From an uncultured Flavobacteriales bacterium (GTDB lineage Bacteria > Bacteroidota > Bacteroidia > Flavobacteriales_D > Crocinitomicaceae), in contig CAJXRM010000025.1 of NCBI GenBank assembly GCA_913059205.1, positions 1-36,002 of the forward strand: 36,002 bases of DNA, read 5' to 3'. Below, one piece after another: positions 1-8,622 of this stretch (position 1 is the stretch's first letter; the number at the start of each line of letters is the position of its first letter). Position numbers and translations under genes: made by a program. The notes under the pieces are model-generated. The model saw only the letters and a program-made list of their open reading frames with translations. It was not told the DNA's origin and made no database searches.

Positions 1-56
1 TTGACACCTTTTATGTTTCTCCAGATGGGAATAATTTAATAGAGATGTTTTGGTAA
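1..56 (+). CDS. 3' end of a lipoprotein paralogue (partial)
   Basis: An open frame enters from the left edge and stops at TAA (54-56). The visible codons from base 3 encode DTFYVSPDGNNLIEMFW, the same C-terminus as the complete gene at 141-839. The DNA is identical over 55 bases (1-55 against 784-838) and diverges at the stop codon, TAA here and TAG there. I infer a tandem paralogue whose body lies upstream of the window. The alternative is an assembly boundary placed on a short repeat. No function can be given. Confidence 0.65.
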   Translation, partial: DTFYVSPDGNNLIEMFW

Positions 57-90
57 TTTAAAAATGGTCTACAAGACTGAAAGAGTCAAG

Positions 91-123
91 AGCCAAGACT
101 TGTTTTGCGGAACTGTCTTGGCT
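91..123 (+). repeat. Inverted repeat, possible hairpin between the two paralogues
   Basis: AGCCAAGAC (91-99) is perfectly complementary to GTCTTGGCT (115-123), separated by 15 bases. It lies between the stop of the partial gene and the ATG at 141. It could be a terminator of the upstream gene, but no T-run follows, or a hairpin in the leader of the downstream gene. The repeat is seen directly; any role is inferred. Confidence 0.4.
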
Positions 124-140
124 TACTTGAAATTAATTAT

Positions 141-839
141 ATGTATGGAATTATAGGTTATACCTCCCTTTGTTTAGTCATTCTTTTTTCATGTAAGAAA
201 GAAGCAAAAGACCCTATTTACGTAACAATGAATGCCATTTTAGCGCATAACAACCAACCCGTTTCGGGAATAAAATGGTCAATAAAAGAAACTAAGACTA
301 AAGGTTTTTCAGGGAAAACAGAAACGACAGACTGGGAAAGAAGTGGTCAAACCGACGCCAATGGTGTTTCGTGGGTTGAATTTTACCCAAAAAAAAACTT
401 GGATTATGCATATGATATCTATTTTGATTATACAACGATGAATGTTCCAAGTGGTGATTATTCAATTGTCTCTGGCCCATCAAGTTTTGCGCATGTTACT
501 CGACAAGGACCTAATAATTATGAAATCCGTATTCTTCCTAAAATGGAAGTTTATTTTCATTATAAAAATGTAAACTGTTTTGATGGGACGGATAAGTTAA
601 AGTTTAAGTCGTTTAATTACGATGAACGACCAAATACAAGGCAAGTGGACGTAGATGGCTGGCCTTGGAATGAAAGTAGCTTGAATAATGGTTGTGCAGA
701 CAATAATGTTTCTGGAACAACCTTGGCTGGTCATTACATCTATTTCTGGGAAGCCACACGAAATGGAATTGTAGATACAGGCATTGACACCTTTTATGTT
801 TCTCCAGATGGGAATAATTTAATAGAGATGTTTTGGTAG
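141..839 (+). CDS. Putative lipoprotein of unknown function
   Basis: A 232-residue protein. I chose the ATG at 141 rather than the upstream TTG at 105 because it gives a clean lipoprotein signal: a hydrophobic stretch (YTSLCLVILFSC) ending in a lipobox Cys at residue 18, followed by charged residues. The mature part begins with a beta-rich segment containing a PVSG...TDANGV pattern, which resembles Ig-like or carboxypeptidase-regulatory-like folds in Bacteroidetes surface proteins. The remainder has two well separated Cys residues and many aromatic residues. No catalytic motif is recognisable. It shares its final 17 residues with the partial gene at the left edge, so it probably belongs to a small tandem family. 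It is likely anchored to a membrane by a lipid, with the side of the membrane unknown. Confidence 0.7.
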   Translation: MYGIIGYTSLCLVILFSCKKEAKDPIYVTMNAILAHNNQPVSGIKWSIKETKTKGFSGKTETTDWERSGQTDANGVSWVEFYPKKNLDYAYDIYFDYTTMNVPSGDYSIVSGPSSFAHVTRQGPNNYEIRILPKMEVYFHYKNVNCFDGTDKLKFKSFNYDERPNTRQVDVDGWPWNESSLNNGCADNNVSGTTLAGHYIYFWEATRNGIVDTGIDTFYVSPDGNNLIEMFW

Positions 840-880
840 TCTAAGTTATTTCGATAGGCTCAAAAACCGTACTTTACCTT

Positions 881-1900
881 TCACGAATTGGTTACTGAGC
901 TAGTTGAAGAATGAACAAGTAACCCTTTATCCAACAACAATTGAGCAATTTGAACGGCGTTTGTAGCAGCTCCTTTTCTCAAGTTATCCGCAACCACCCA
1001 CATGTTTAATGTATTTGGCTGAGACTCGTCTCTACGAATACGCCCCACAAAAACATCGTTTTTCCCTTCTGCGTATAGCGGCATTGGGTAAGAGTTTGTG
1101 GTTGGATCATCTTTTAGTGTAATTCCGGCTTGATTGTGCAACAATGAACGAACTTCGCTCAAATCAAATTCATTTTCAAATTCAACGTTAACTGCTTCTG
1201 AATGACCACCCATAACAGGAACACGAACAGCAGTTGCCGTTACATTGATGGAAGGATCCAAAATCTTTTTAGTCTCGTTTGTCAACTTCATTTCTTCTTT
1301 GGTATATCCATTTTCTGTGAAATCGTCACAGTGTGGAATACAGTTTTGATCTATCGTATAATGATACGCCATTTCTCCGCTAACCGAGTTGCGCTCATTC
1401 GTTAACTGTGTCATTGCTTTCATTCCCGTTCCAGTAATCGATTGGTAGGTAGAAACGATAACGCGTTTTACTTTGTATTTATCGTGTAGTGGTTTCAATG
1501 CCAATACTAATTGAATCGTGCTACAATTTGGATTCGCGATGATTTTATCATCAGCCGTTAATAAATCACCATTAATTTCTGGGACAATTAATTTTTTTGT
1601 TGGGTCCATTCTCCAAGCTGAAGAATTGTCAATAACGACTGTTCCTTTTTCTGCAAACTTCGGAGCCCAATCTAAAGATGTTTGTCCACCAGCAGAAAAT
1701 ATAGCAATATCTGGAACCATATCAACAGCCGTTTGAAGCCCAACAACTTTGGCTTCAATTCCACCAAAATCAATTGTCTTTCCAACAGATCTTTCAGAAG
1801 CAACAGGGATAATCTCCGTAATAGGAAAATTCAATTCTCGAAGGACTTTGAACATTATTCCTCCAACCATTCCAGTGGCACCAACAACAGCTACTCTCAT
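881..1900 (-). CDS. asd: Aspartate-semialdehyde dehydrogenase
   Basis: A 339-residue cytoplasmic enzyme that reduces L-aspartyl-4-phosphate to aspartate semialdehyde with NADPH, a branch point to lysine/diaminopimelate, threonine and methionine. The N-terminus has the Rossmann motif VVGATGMVG (residues 4-12). NPNCSTIQ places the catalytic Cys at 126, AVRVPV gives Arg226 and GGHSEAVNVEF gives the general-base His233. Length and motif order are normal for the bacterial family. The ATG at 1898-1900 is the only sensible start. It is divergent from the secreted protein at 1966 and is transcribed alone. The C-terminus ends in a short Ser/Thr-rich tail. Confidence 0.96.
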   Translation of the reverse strand: MRVAVVGATGMVGGIMFKVLRELNFPITEIIPVASERSVGKTIDFGGIEAKVVGLQTAVDMVPDIAIFSAGGQTSLDWAPKFAEKGTVVIDNSSAWRMDPTKKLIVPEINGDLLTADDKIIANPNCSTIQLVLALKPLHDKYKVKRVIVSTYQSITGTGMKAMTQLTNERNSVSGEMAYHYTIDQNCIPHCDDFTENGYTKEEMKLTNETKKILDPSINVTATAVRVPVMGGHSEAVNVEFENEFDLSEVRSLLHNQAGITLKDDPTTNSYPMPLYAEGKNDVFVGRIRRDESQPNTLNMWVVADNLRKGAATNAVQIAQLLLDKGLLVHSSTSSVTNS

Positions 1901-1965
1901 AACAAAAAATTAATTTTATTTCAATGCCCAAAATTAGTATATTTAACAGCATTGATGAATAAACT

Positions 1966-4551
1966 ATGAAGTACTTTTTAATATTTGTTTTATTTTTAAC
2001 TGATTCGCCTTTATTTTCACAGATAACTGATGATTTTTCTGATGGTGATTTTACAAATTCTCCCACTTGGTTAGGAACAAACCCCGACTTTATAGTCAAC
2101 GCATCATTTGAATTACAATTGAACAATTCGGTTGCTGCATCGTCGTACTTATCAACACCGCATGGACTCTCAACACTTGACAATAAAGAATGGACTTTTT
2201 TAACGCGACAAACTTTTGCACCTTCCGGAAGTAATTTTGGAAGAGTCTATTTAACTGCAGATAATGCGGATTTAACCGTTGCCCAAAATGGAGTTTACAT
2301 TCAACTTGGAGAAGCAGGCTCAACTGATGCAGTTCGTTTATTTAAAATGGTGAGTGGTGTTAGTACAGAATTAGTCGCAGGACCTATAGGACAGATTTCT
2401 GCAAGCTTTGCGGTTGGTGTGCGTGTTGTTCGCGACAATAGCGCCAATTGGACCTTGATGATTGATGCTTCTGGTGGTACAAATTACACTTCTGCAGGAA
2501 CAGTGAATGAACCTGCTAATTTGCTAGGAACTCATTTTGGTGCAATGCAAGTTTATACGTCCAGTAATGCCAATAAATTTTACTACGATAACATATATGT
2601 CGGAGATGAAATCATTGATGTTACACCTCCAACATTGGTTTCAGCCACGGCGATTAACGCCAATTTAATAGATGTACTTTTTGATGAGCCCGTTGATCAA
2701 GTCACAGCTGAAACTTTAGGAAATTATGACATTCAACCTTTTCAGTCAGCCGCTTCGATTGTGAGAGATGGTTCAAATCTTGCTTTGGTTCATATTACCC
2801 CATTCTCTCCTCTAACAAATGGCAACACTTATACGTTATTTTCAAATTTAGTAGAAGATATTGCTGGAAATGTTTCTGGTTCACAATCAACAAATTTTAT
2901 GTATTTGGTGGCAGACACACCTGTTGCGGGAGATGTTGTGATCAATGAATTTATGTGTGATCCATCGCCAGTTGTAGGATTAAAAGAGGTGGAATACGTA
3001 GAAATTTACAACCGAAGCAATAAAATTTTTAATGTTTCGGGTTGGAAATTGGGTGACGCATCATCCTTCGGAACGGCTCAGAATGGATGGCTACTACCAA
3101 ATGACTATATCGTTTTAACAGCAACAGCAAATGTAGATTCGTTTGCAGTGGCAACAGCTGTTACGAGCTTTCCGAGTTTGAACAATTCAGATGATGCGGT
3201 TGTATTGTACGATAATGGTGGAGTTAAATTGGATTCTATTTTTTATACAACTGGCTGGTACCACGATACCAATAAAGACGATGGAGGGTATTCGTTGGAA
3301 CGAATCAATCCGAATGATCCATGTACTGATATCACAGATTGGAGAGCAAGCAACAATTCTAACGGAGGAACTCCAGGAGCAATAAATTCTGTTTTTGATG
3401 CTACTGCAGATGTTCAAGCGCCAAGTATTACTCAAATTATCGCAAGCGCGCCTAGTCTAGTTGAAGTGTTTTTTAATGAAGGAATGAATGCTTCATCCTT
3501 GACAAATGCAATAGTTGTCACGTCGCCGGTTTTAACCGTTCAAAATCAATTTGTCTCTGGTGATGTTCCAACATCATTGTTCATCAATTTTAATGAAGTA
3601 TTGGTAGGATCTCAAATGTACCAAATTGAACTTCAAAATGTAGCGGATTGTTGGATGAATACGGTTAATCTAATGGGAACTTTTGCCTTGGCAGAAACGG
3701 CAGTTCGTGGAGATATAGTTATCAATGAAATTATGTTTGACCCATTAACAGGTGGTAGCGATTGGATTGAGTTGTACAACAATTCGAACAAATTAATTGA
3801 CTTGTTTGAATGGCAATTGGCTAAAATCAGCAATGGCGCGATAGCAAATAACGATATAATAGAACAGCATTACCTGCTTGAGCCAGGAGATTATGTGGTT
3901 TTGACAGAAAACAGTTCACATGTTATTCAAAATTATCCAGCAACGGTTCTAGGAAAATTTATCGAAACGGATGTGCCGAGTTACAACAACGATTCAAGTT
4001 CAGTTTACTTGTTAGACAATCAAATTTTCCCACCAAACAATGTTATAGATAAGGTATCGTACCAAGACGATTGGCATTTTAGACTACTAGATGCGACCAA
4101 AGGTAAATCCTTGGAACGGTTAGATCCGAACGGTATCTCTGATGATAAAAACAATTGGCACACAGCTGCTGAGTCGATAGGATTTGCAACTCCTGGGGCA
4201 GAAAACTCACAATTGAATCCAGCTGTTTCAAACGGTACGTTTAGCTTCACAAGTGAAACGATTTCTCCGGATAATGATGGAATGGAAGATGTCCTTCAAA
4301 TCAATTATGAAATGGAAGAAGCGGGGTACGTTGGAAACTTTACTATTTATGATGATAGAGGAAGAAAAATTGCAACTGTATTTCAGTCCGAATTACTAGC
4401 TTTGCGCGGAACTTTCACATGGGATGGAGTTAGAGATGACAATACCAAAGCGAGTATAGGTCAATATGTGGCGCTGTTTGAAGCGTTTAATATTGACGGA
4501 GGCGCTGTTTTCTCGAAGAAAAAAGCATTCGTCGTTGCTGGAAGATTATAA
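1966..4551 (+). CDS. Secreted protein with two lamin-tail domains
   Basis: An 861-residue exported protein with a signal peptide at residues 1-19 (LFSQ end). Residues 20-215 look like a concanavalin/LamG-type beta sandwich. Residues 220-315 and 485-575 are Ig-like modules of the Big_5/SbsA type (pattern IDVLFDEPVD). Two lamin-tail domains follow the Ig modules, at about 322-476 (GDVVINEFMCDP start) and 582-747 (GDIVINEIMFDP start). Each ends with a conserved SLER(I/L)(N/D)PN segment and a TPGA(I/E)NS motif. The C-terminus (764-858) is FlgD/CHU_C-like (WDGVRDD...GQY), a module often associated with T9SS or gliding-type surface proteins. Lamin-tail domains in bacteria are usually on secreted proteins and are thought to mediate binding; the ligand here is unknown. 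It is 12 bases from the next gene, so the two are probably cotranscribed. Confidence 0.85.
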   Translation: MKYFLIFVLFLTDSPLFSQITDDFSDGDFTNSPTWLGTNPDFIVNASFELQLNNSVAASSYLSTPHGLSTLDNKEWTFLTRQTFAPSGSNFGRVYLTADNADLTVAQNGVYIQLGEAGSTDAVRLFKMVSGVSTELVAGPIGQISASFAVGVRVVRDNSANWTLMIDASGGTNYTSAGTVNEPANLLGTHFGAMQVYTSSNANKFYYDNIYVGDEIIDVTPPTLVSATAINANLIDVLFDEPVDQVTAETLGNYDIQPFQSAASIVRDGSNLALVHITPFSPLTNGNTYTLFSNLVEDIAGNVSGSQSTNFMYLVADTPVAGDVVINEFMCDPSPVVGLKEVEYVEIYNRSNKIFNVSGWKLGDASSFGTAQNGWLLPNDYIVLTATANVDSFAVATAVTSFPSLNNSDDAVVLYDNGGVKLDSIFYTTGWYHDTNKDDGGYSLERINPNDPCTDITDWRASNNSNGGTPGAINSVFDATADVQAPSITQIIASAPSLVEVFFNEGMNASSLTNAIVVTSPVLTVQNQFVSGDVPTSLFINFNEVLVGSQMYQIELQNVADCWMNTVNLMGTFALAETAVRGDIVINEIMFDPLTGGSDWIELYNNSNKLIDLFEWQLAKISNGAIANNDIIEQHYLLEPGDYVVLTENSSHVIQNYPATVLGKFIETDVPSYNNDSSSVYLLDNQIFPPNNVIDKVSYQDDWHFRLLDATKGKSLERLDPNGISDDKNNWHTAAESIGFATPGAENSQLNPAVSNGTFSFTSETISPDNDGMEDVLQINYEMEEAGYVGNFTIYDDRGRKIATVFQSELLALRGTFTWDGVRDDNTKASIGQYVALFEAFNIDGGAVFSKKKAFVVAGRL

Positions 4552-4563
4552 TAATTGAGCGAA

Positions 4564-5823
4564 ATGATTTCACCCGGGGCAAAAGGCTGGATAAACAAAT
4601 ACCTTCATTTAATTGAGAACGGTACGATTACTTTAAATAAAAAGCGTCCAAAAGAAATCACCAAATTGCGCCACATGCACCTAACATTGGCGAAAAGCGG
4701 AATCGTTTTCGGTTATCCTGATCAGCTCATTTTCGGCAAAAACTTAGACGATAGCGAATGGACAAAAGATGAGAAGTTGAAGCTTTTGTTGTTCGAATCA
4801 TTGCTTTTTGTGTACACCCAAATTCATAAAAAAGAAGTTTTCGATAGAGAAAAGTTTTTAAACGCATTGATTACGTTTTATGAAAGTCACGAGGCAAGTT
4901 CTATTCGAAAAGTGTTTGGCTTTTTCATGAAAGAATCTCCGGAAGAAAAACTGGAAAAGATTCTAACCGACCGTATTGATATTAAACTTAATTTACTAGA
5001 AAATCGCTGGTGGATCAATTCATTGAGTAATGTGTTCGCCTATTTGGATGTTATTTTATTCGATGATTTTGAACACAGAAATGACGATGATGCACTGGAG
5101 GAGAATTATACATCGTATGCACGCGCTTCTTTAACCGCGATTAGCGTTTCTGCACATGCAGACGGTGTGTTGGAAGGAAAAGAAAAGAATTTGTTCAATA
5201 TTTTCTTGGCATCTTCAAATCTGAAAGATGAGGTGAGAGATGAAATGAAAGACCAATTCAAAAAAGGGGCAACGTTCAGCGACATTCCAATTTTTGTAAA
5301 AAAACATTGGTTGTTAAAACGGTTTTTGTTGGACATTTCAATCTTGACAATTGTTTCAGATGAAGAGTTAACAAATGAAGAGTTGGAATACTTACAAAAA
5401 CTAACTGATTATCTCGAAATCCCCAAAGAAGAGCTAGAAGAAAGTTTAACAATGACAGAAAACTTTTTGTTGCACGCCCAGCACGACCTTGAATTCATGA
5501 AAAACACTTCCTCGTACGAAAAGGTATATTCTCGTTTGTCAAAACGTTGGGGGAAAATTTTAATGCGAAACAAAGAAAAACTGGGTGTTGAAATTAGACA
5601 AAGTAAAGATTTAGTCTATTTGGTTAAGAAGTCGGCGACGGAAGATTTAACAAAGGAAGAAAAGGAATTGGTGAAAACACAGTTTAAAGATATTGTAAAA
5701 TCTGTTCCAGCTTTGGCGATTTTTATGTTACCCGGAGGAGCGGTTCTTTTGCCATTAATTTTAAAAGTAATTCCTGACTTGGTGCCCTCAGCGTTTAAAG
5801 AGAACGAAATTGACGAAAACTAA
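4564..5823 (+). CDS. TerB-like/LETM1-related protein
   Basis: A 419-residue protein without a signal peptide. The ATG at 4564 is preferred; a TTG at 4555 would add three residues. The middle part (about residues 185-300) is all-helical and TerB-like, with SVSAHADGVLEGKE followed by a second DEELTNEELEYL element. The C-terminal end carries a hydrophobic segment, VPALAIFMLPGGAVLLPLI, characteristic of LETM1-related proteins. This combination matches the family annotated in Flavobacteriia as LETM1-related biofilm-associated protein. Mitochondrial LETM1 acts in cation/proton exchange, but the bacterial role is not established. It probably sits in the inner membrane or associates with it. It follows the lamin-tail protein after 12 bases, suggesting one transcript. 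Confidence 0.75.
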   Translation: MISPGAKGWINKYLHLIENGTITLNKKRPKEITKLRHMHLTLAKSGIVFGYPDQLIFGKNLDDSEWTKDEKLKLLLFESLLFVYTQIHKKEVFDREKFLNALITFYESHEASSIRKVFGFFMKESPEEKLEKILTDRIDIKLNLLENRWWINSLSNVFAYLDVILFDDFEHRNDDDALEENYTSYARASLTAISVSAHADGVLEGKEKNLFNIFLASSNLKDEVRDEMKDQFKKGATFSDIPIFVKKHWLLKRFLLDISILTIVSDEELTNEELEYLQKLTDYLEIPKEELEESLTMTENFLLHAQHDLEFMKNTSSYEKVYSRLSKRWGKILMRNKEKLGVEIRQSKDLVYLVKKSATEDLTKEEKELVKTQFKDIVKSVPALAIFMLPGGAVLLPLILKVIPDLVPSAFKENEIDEN

Positions 5824-5919
5824 ACAGTTTAGTAATTGATCGCTACCCCATAATCAATAGTTGTAGAAACTCGAATGGCCAAGTGATGAAACGAAAATTT
5901 TTATAAGTACTTTGCAGGT

Positions 5920-7509
5920 ATGAAACTAGTGTTACTCTCCATTTTTACAGTTTTCCTTGTCATCACTTCTCAAGCACAGAATCGATGTATTGTGTTTTTT
6001 AAGGACAAAGGAACAGTCTCGAACAATTTTTTAAATCAATTTTCACAACGATCACTTGAACGACGCACAAAGTTTAATATTCCGTTTGATTTTAAAGATT
6101 TCCCGGTAGATAGCCATTATTTGGCGGACTTGTCCAATTTGGGATCAGTTAAATCTGTTTCGCGTTGGTTAAATGCGGCGGTGGTTGATGTTTCACTATC
6201 AAAAGAAGAATTAAAAAAGAAATTTGACTTTATTGAAAAAATAGTTGAAATTAAATTTTCCCCTGTTTCGGTTATTGAGAAGGAAGAGTTTGCGCAAGAG
6301 AAAGCAATTTCTTACGGTGTTGCTAGCGATCAAATTACCCAATTGAACTTGGACTGTTTACATGATTTAGGGTATGAAGGCGAAGGTGTTTTTTTAGGTG
6401 TTATCGATGCTGGATTTAATAACATGAATACAATAGATTATTTTGACTCAATTTATAATGACAACCGTGTGATTGAGACGTTTGACTTCGTCAACAACGA
6501 TGCAAATGTTTATGGGTATAGCGCACATGGAACAGGAGTATCTTCATGTATAGTTGCACAAAATACAACACCAATAGTTTATTATGGTACGGCAGTCGAT
6601 GTTGATGTTGCTCTCTATCGTTCTGAAGATGCAGATACAGAAACCATTGAGGAGGAATTTAATTTGGTCTTGGCGCTTGAACGATGCGATGAAATTGGAA
6701 TTGATATTGCGAACATTTCATTGGGATATGTGGATTTTGACGATCCAAATGAGACTCATTCATTTTCGGATTTTGACGGAAGAACAACGATTGCGGCAAT
6801 TGGAGCAAATGCTGCGGCTTCTAAAGGAATTGCAGTAATAGCGGCTGCAGGAAACAGCGGCCCGTCAACGATTGGAACTCCTTGCGATGCAGATAGTGTA
6901 TTGTGTGTGGGTGCCGTGAATAACAATGGTGATTATGCATTGTTTTCTTCTGTTGGACCTTCAGCAGATGGTCAAATAAAACCGGACGTTGTTGCTCGTG
7001 GAGAAAGTGCGGCCGTAGTGTATGATGCTGGAGATGTGGTTTTTTTAAACGGGACTTCTTTTGCATCGCCTATAATGTGTGGAGCAACAGCGTGCTTAAT
7101 GCAAGCGCATCCTAATCGAACGCCAATGGATATTTTTAAAGCGATAAGACAAAGTGCGAGTCAATTCACAATGCCTGACGGGCAAATGGGATACGGAATT
7201 CCTGACATGTGTGTCGCAAATGATTTATTAATTGAAACAGCGTCTATTGATGAGGTTAGTAAGTTGAATTTAATTGTCTACCCGAATCCAGCGAATGATT
7301 TTATTACAATCAAGGGGTTATCAAACAGCGAAGAATTGAGAATTAAACTAATAAGTTCGATTGGGAAAGTCATCAAACAAGATTCATCTAAAATTGTTCA
7401 AGGAATGAGTGTAGTAGATCTTCGTGAATTGAACAACGGTGTTTACTTTATTGAATTTATTGTAGATGGTTCATTGTATGGGGTTGAAAAAATTACCGTG
7501 CAACGCTAA
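5920..7509 (+). CDS. T9SS-exported subtilisin-family serine protease
   Basis: A 529-residue S8 peptidase. The signal peptide covers residues 1-19 (ITSQAQ end), and residues 22-115 resemble an inhibitor-I9 propeptide. The catalytic triad is visible: Asp163 in GVIDAGF, His203 in SAHGTGVSS and Ser380 in NGTSFASP, with the oxyanion Asn312 in AAAGNSG. The Asp motif reads DAG rather than the commoner DTG/DSG, which does not affect the catalytic residue. The C-terminus (about 448-529) is a T9SS type A sorting domain with YPNPANDFITI, GVYFIEF and a terminal KITVQR. The protein should cross the outer membrane and be surface-bound or released. Its stop codon touches that of the convergent glycosyltransferase at 7510. 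Confidence 0.93.
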   Translation: MKLVLLSIFTVFLVITSQAQNRCIVFFKDKGTVSNNFLNQFSQRSLERRTKFNIPFDFKDFPVDSHYLADLSNLGSVKSVSRWLNAAVVDVSLSKEELKKKFDFIEKIVEIKFSPVSVIEKEEFAQEKAISYGVASDQITQLNLDCLHDLGYEGEGVFLGVIDAGFNNMNTIDYFDSIYNDNRVIETFDFVNNDANVYGYSAHGTGVSSCIVAQNTTPIVYYGTAVDVDVALYRSEDADTETIEEEFNLVLALERCDEIGIDIANISLGYVDFDDPNETHSFSDFDGRTTIAAIGANAAASKGIAVIAAAGNSGPSTIGTPCDADSVLCVGAVNNNGDYALFSSVGPSADGQIKPDVVARGESAAVVYDAGDVVFLNGTSFASPIMCGATACLMQAHPNRTPMDIFKAIRQSASQFTMPDGQMGYGIPDMCVANDLLIETASIDEVSKLNLIVYPNPANDFITIKGLSNSEELRIKLISSIGKVIKQDSSKIVQGMSVVDLRELNNGVYFIEFIVDGSLYGVEKITVQR

Positions 7510-8622
7510 TTATTCACCGCTGATTTCATCGAAAATTTTACAGTTCTCAACTGTGTCGAATTGCGCCTGAAGAACTTCAAAACGTAAATGCAATTGTCCA
7601 ACTTCGACAGGTTTTTCCATTAATTGTTTCAATTGAAACTGGCACTCTTGTTCATTTTTAAAAACAACGCAAAGCGATTCTAAATTGGTACCCTCGATCA
7701 TCGTGGGATTTACCAAAACATGACCAGCAGTAGCCAAAGCGTTAATTAGTTTTAATTTGATTCCAGTTGATTGTTCAGTAACTAACAAATGTGCTTGAGC
7801 CTCTATAATCAATTGGTGCATTTTCTCCTCAGAAGGATTCGAAATTATTTCTACTTCTCGTCTTTTCGCTAATTGTTTCAGCTCATCGGATGGATTTTTA
7901 CCAGCGATGACCAATTTCAACCCATCGTAATACGCATTCTTTATTATCCATTTTGCGGCTGAATCATTTTCCTGAACCGATAAATTCCCATGGAAAAGAC
8001 AATATTTTTTGTCCGCGTGCACAGGTACAATCGAAATTGGCGGAATAGAAGCAGGCAATAATTTTACTTTTGGATGAAAGCTTTCAAAGTGTTTTTTATC
8101 AAGCTCTTGTATTGCTAGAATCCAATTTGCATGCTGTAATATGGGTTCGTATGACTTTAATTTTTTTGCTTCGGATGAGTAATACTTCTTTTTTAATCCA
8201 CTTTCTTTTTCCGCAAGAGCGCGGTAATAATCGTGTTCAACATTGTGCATCCGAACGATTTTCACTCGATCCTTAAATCTCGGATTATCAAGCAATAAAG
8301 TTGTATGTATTCCTTCAAATAAAATGGGATGATTGTCTTCTAAAAGCCTCATTAGGATTTTATGAGATTGACGACTAACAACAATAAAAGGTAATTTACT
8401 CAGGGCAAAACGCAGTGATTTTTTCCGTTTGTAATAATGAACTTCATGTGTAATTTCTTTTAGCTTTTCTTGTTCACCACGACCGTATTCCCAACAATGT
8501 AATATTATTTTATACCCCAATTCATGCAATGCATGTATGCGGTAATAGATGTCAATTGCTCCTCCATAATCTGCAGGAAAAGGAACGTCTAAGGAAATGA
8601 TATGGATGAATTTATTGGCCAA
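7510..8622 (-). CDS. Glycosyltransferase, GT4-like
   Basis: A 370-residue predicted glycosyltransferase of GT-B fold. The N-terminus (IHIISLDVPFPADYGGAID) is typical of the acceptor-binding domain of GT4-type enzymes. The C-terminal half has a donor-domain pattern including GIKLKLINALATAGHVLVNP around residue 300. The only plausible start is TTG (8620-8622), since no ATG occurs before residue 130. It overlaps the end of the upstream glycosyltransferase by 11 bases, which suggests translational coupling. Substrates cannot be told from sequence. It probably works with its neighbour in making a cell-surface glycan or glycolipid. Confidence 0.8.
   Translation of the reverse strand: MANKFIHIISLDVPFPADYGGAIDIYYRIHALHELGYKIILHCWEYGRGEQEKLKEITHEVHYYKRKKSLRFALSKLPFIVVSRQSHKILMRLLEDNHPILFEGIHTTLLLDNPRFKDRVKIVRMHNVEHDYYRALAEKESGLKKKYYSSEAKKLKSYEPILQHANWILAIQELDKKHFESFHPKVKLLPASIPPISIVPVHADKKYCLFHGNLSVQENDSAAKWIIKNAYYDGLKLVIAGKNPSDELKQLAKRREVEIISNPSEEKMHQLIIEAQAHLLVTEQSTGIKLKLINALATAGHVLVNPTMIEGTNLESLCVVFKNEQECQFQLKQLMEKPVEVGQLHLRFEVLQAQFDTVENCKIFDEISGE

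Noticed and set aside
1794..2183. 129-codon minus-strand frame across the asd/lamin-tail gap
   Set aside because: It overlaps two confident genes in other frames and has no recognisable domain or signal.
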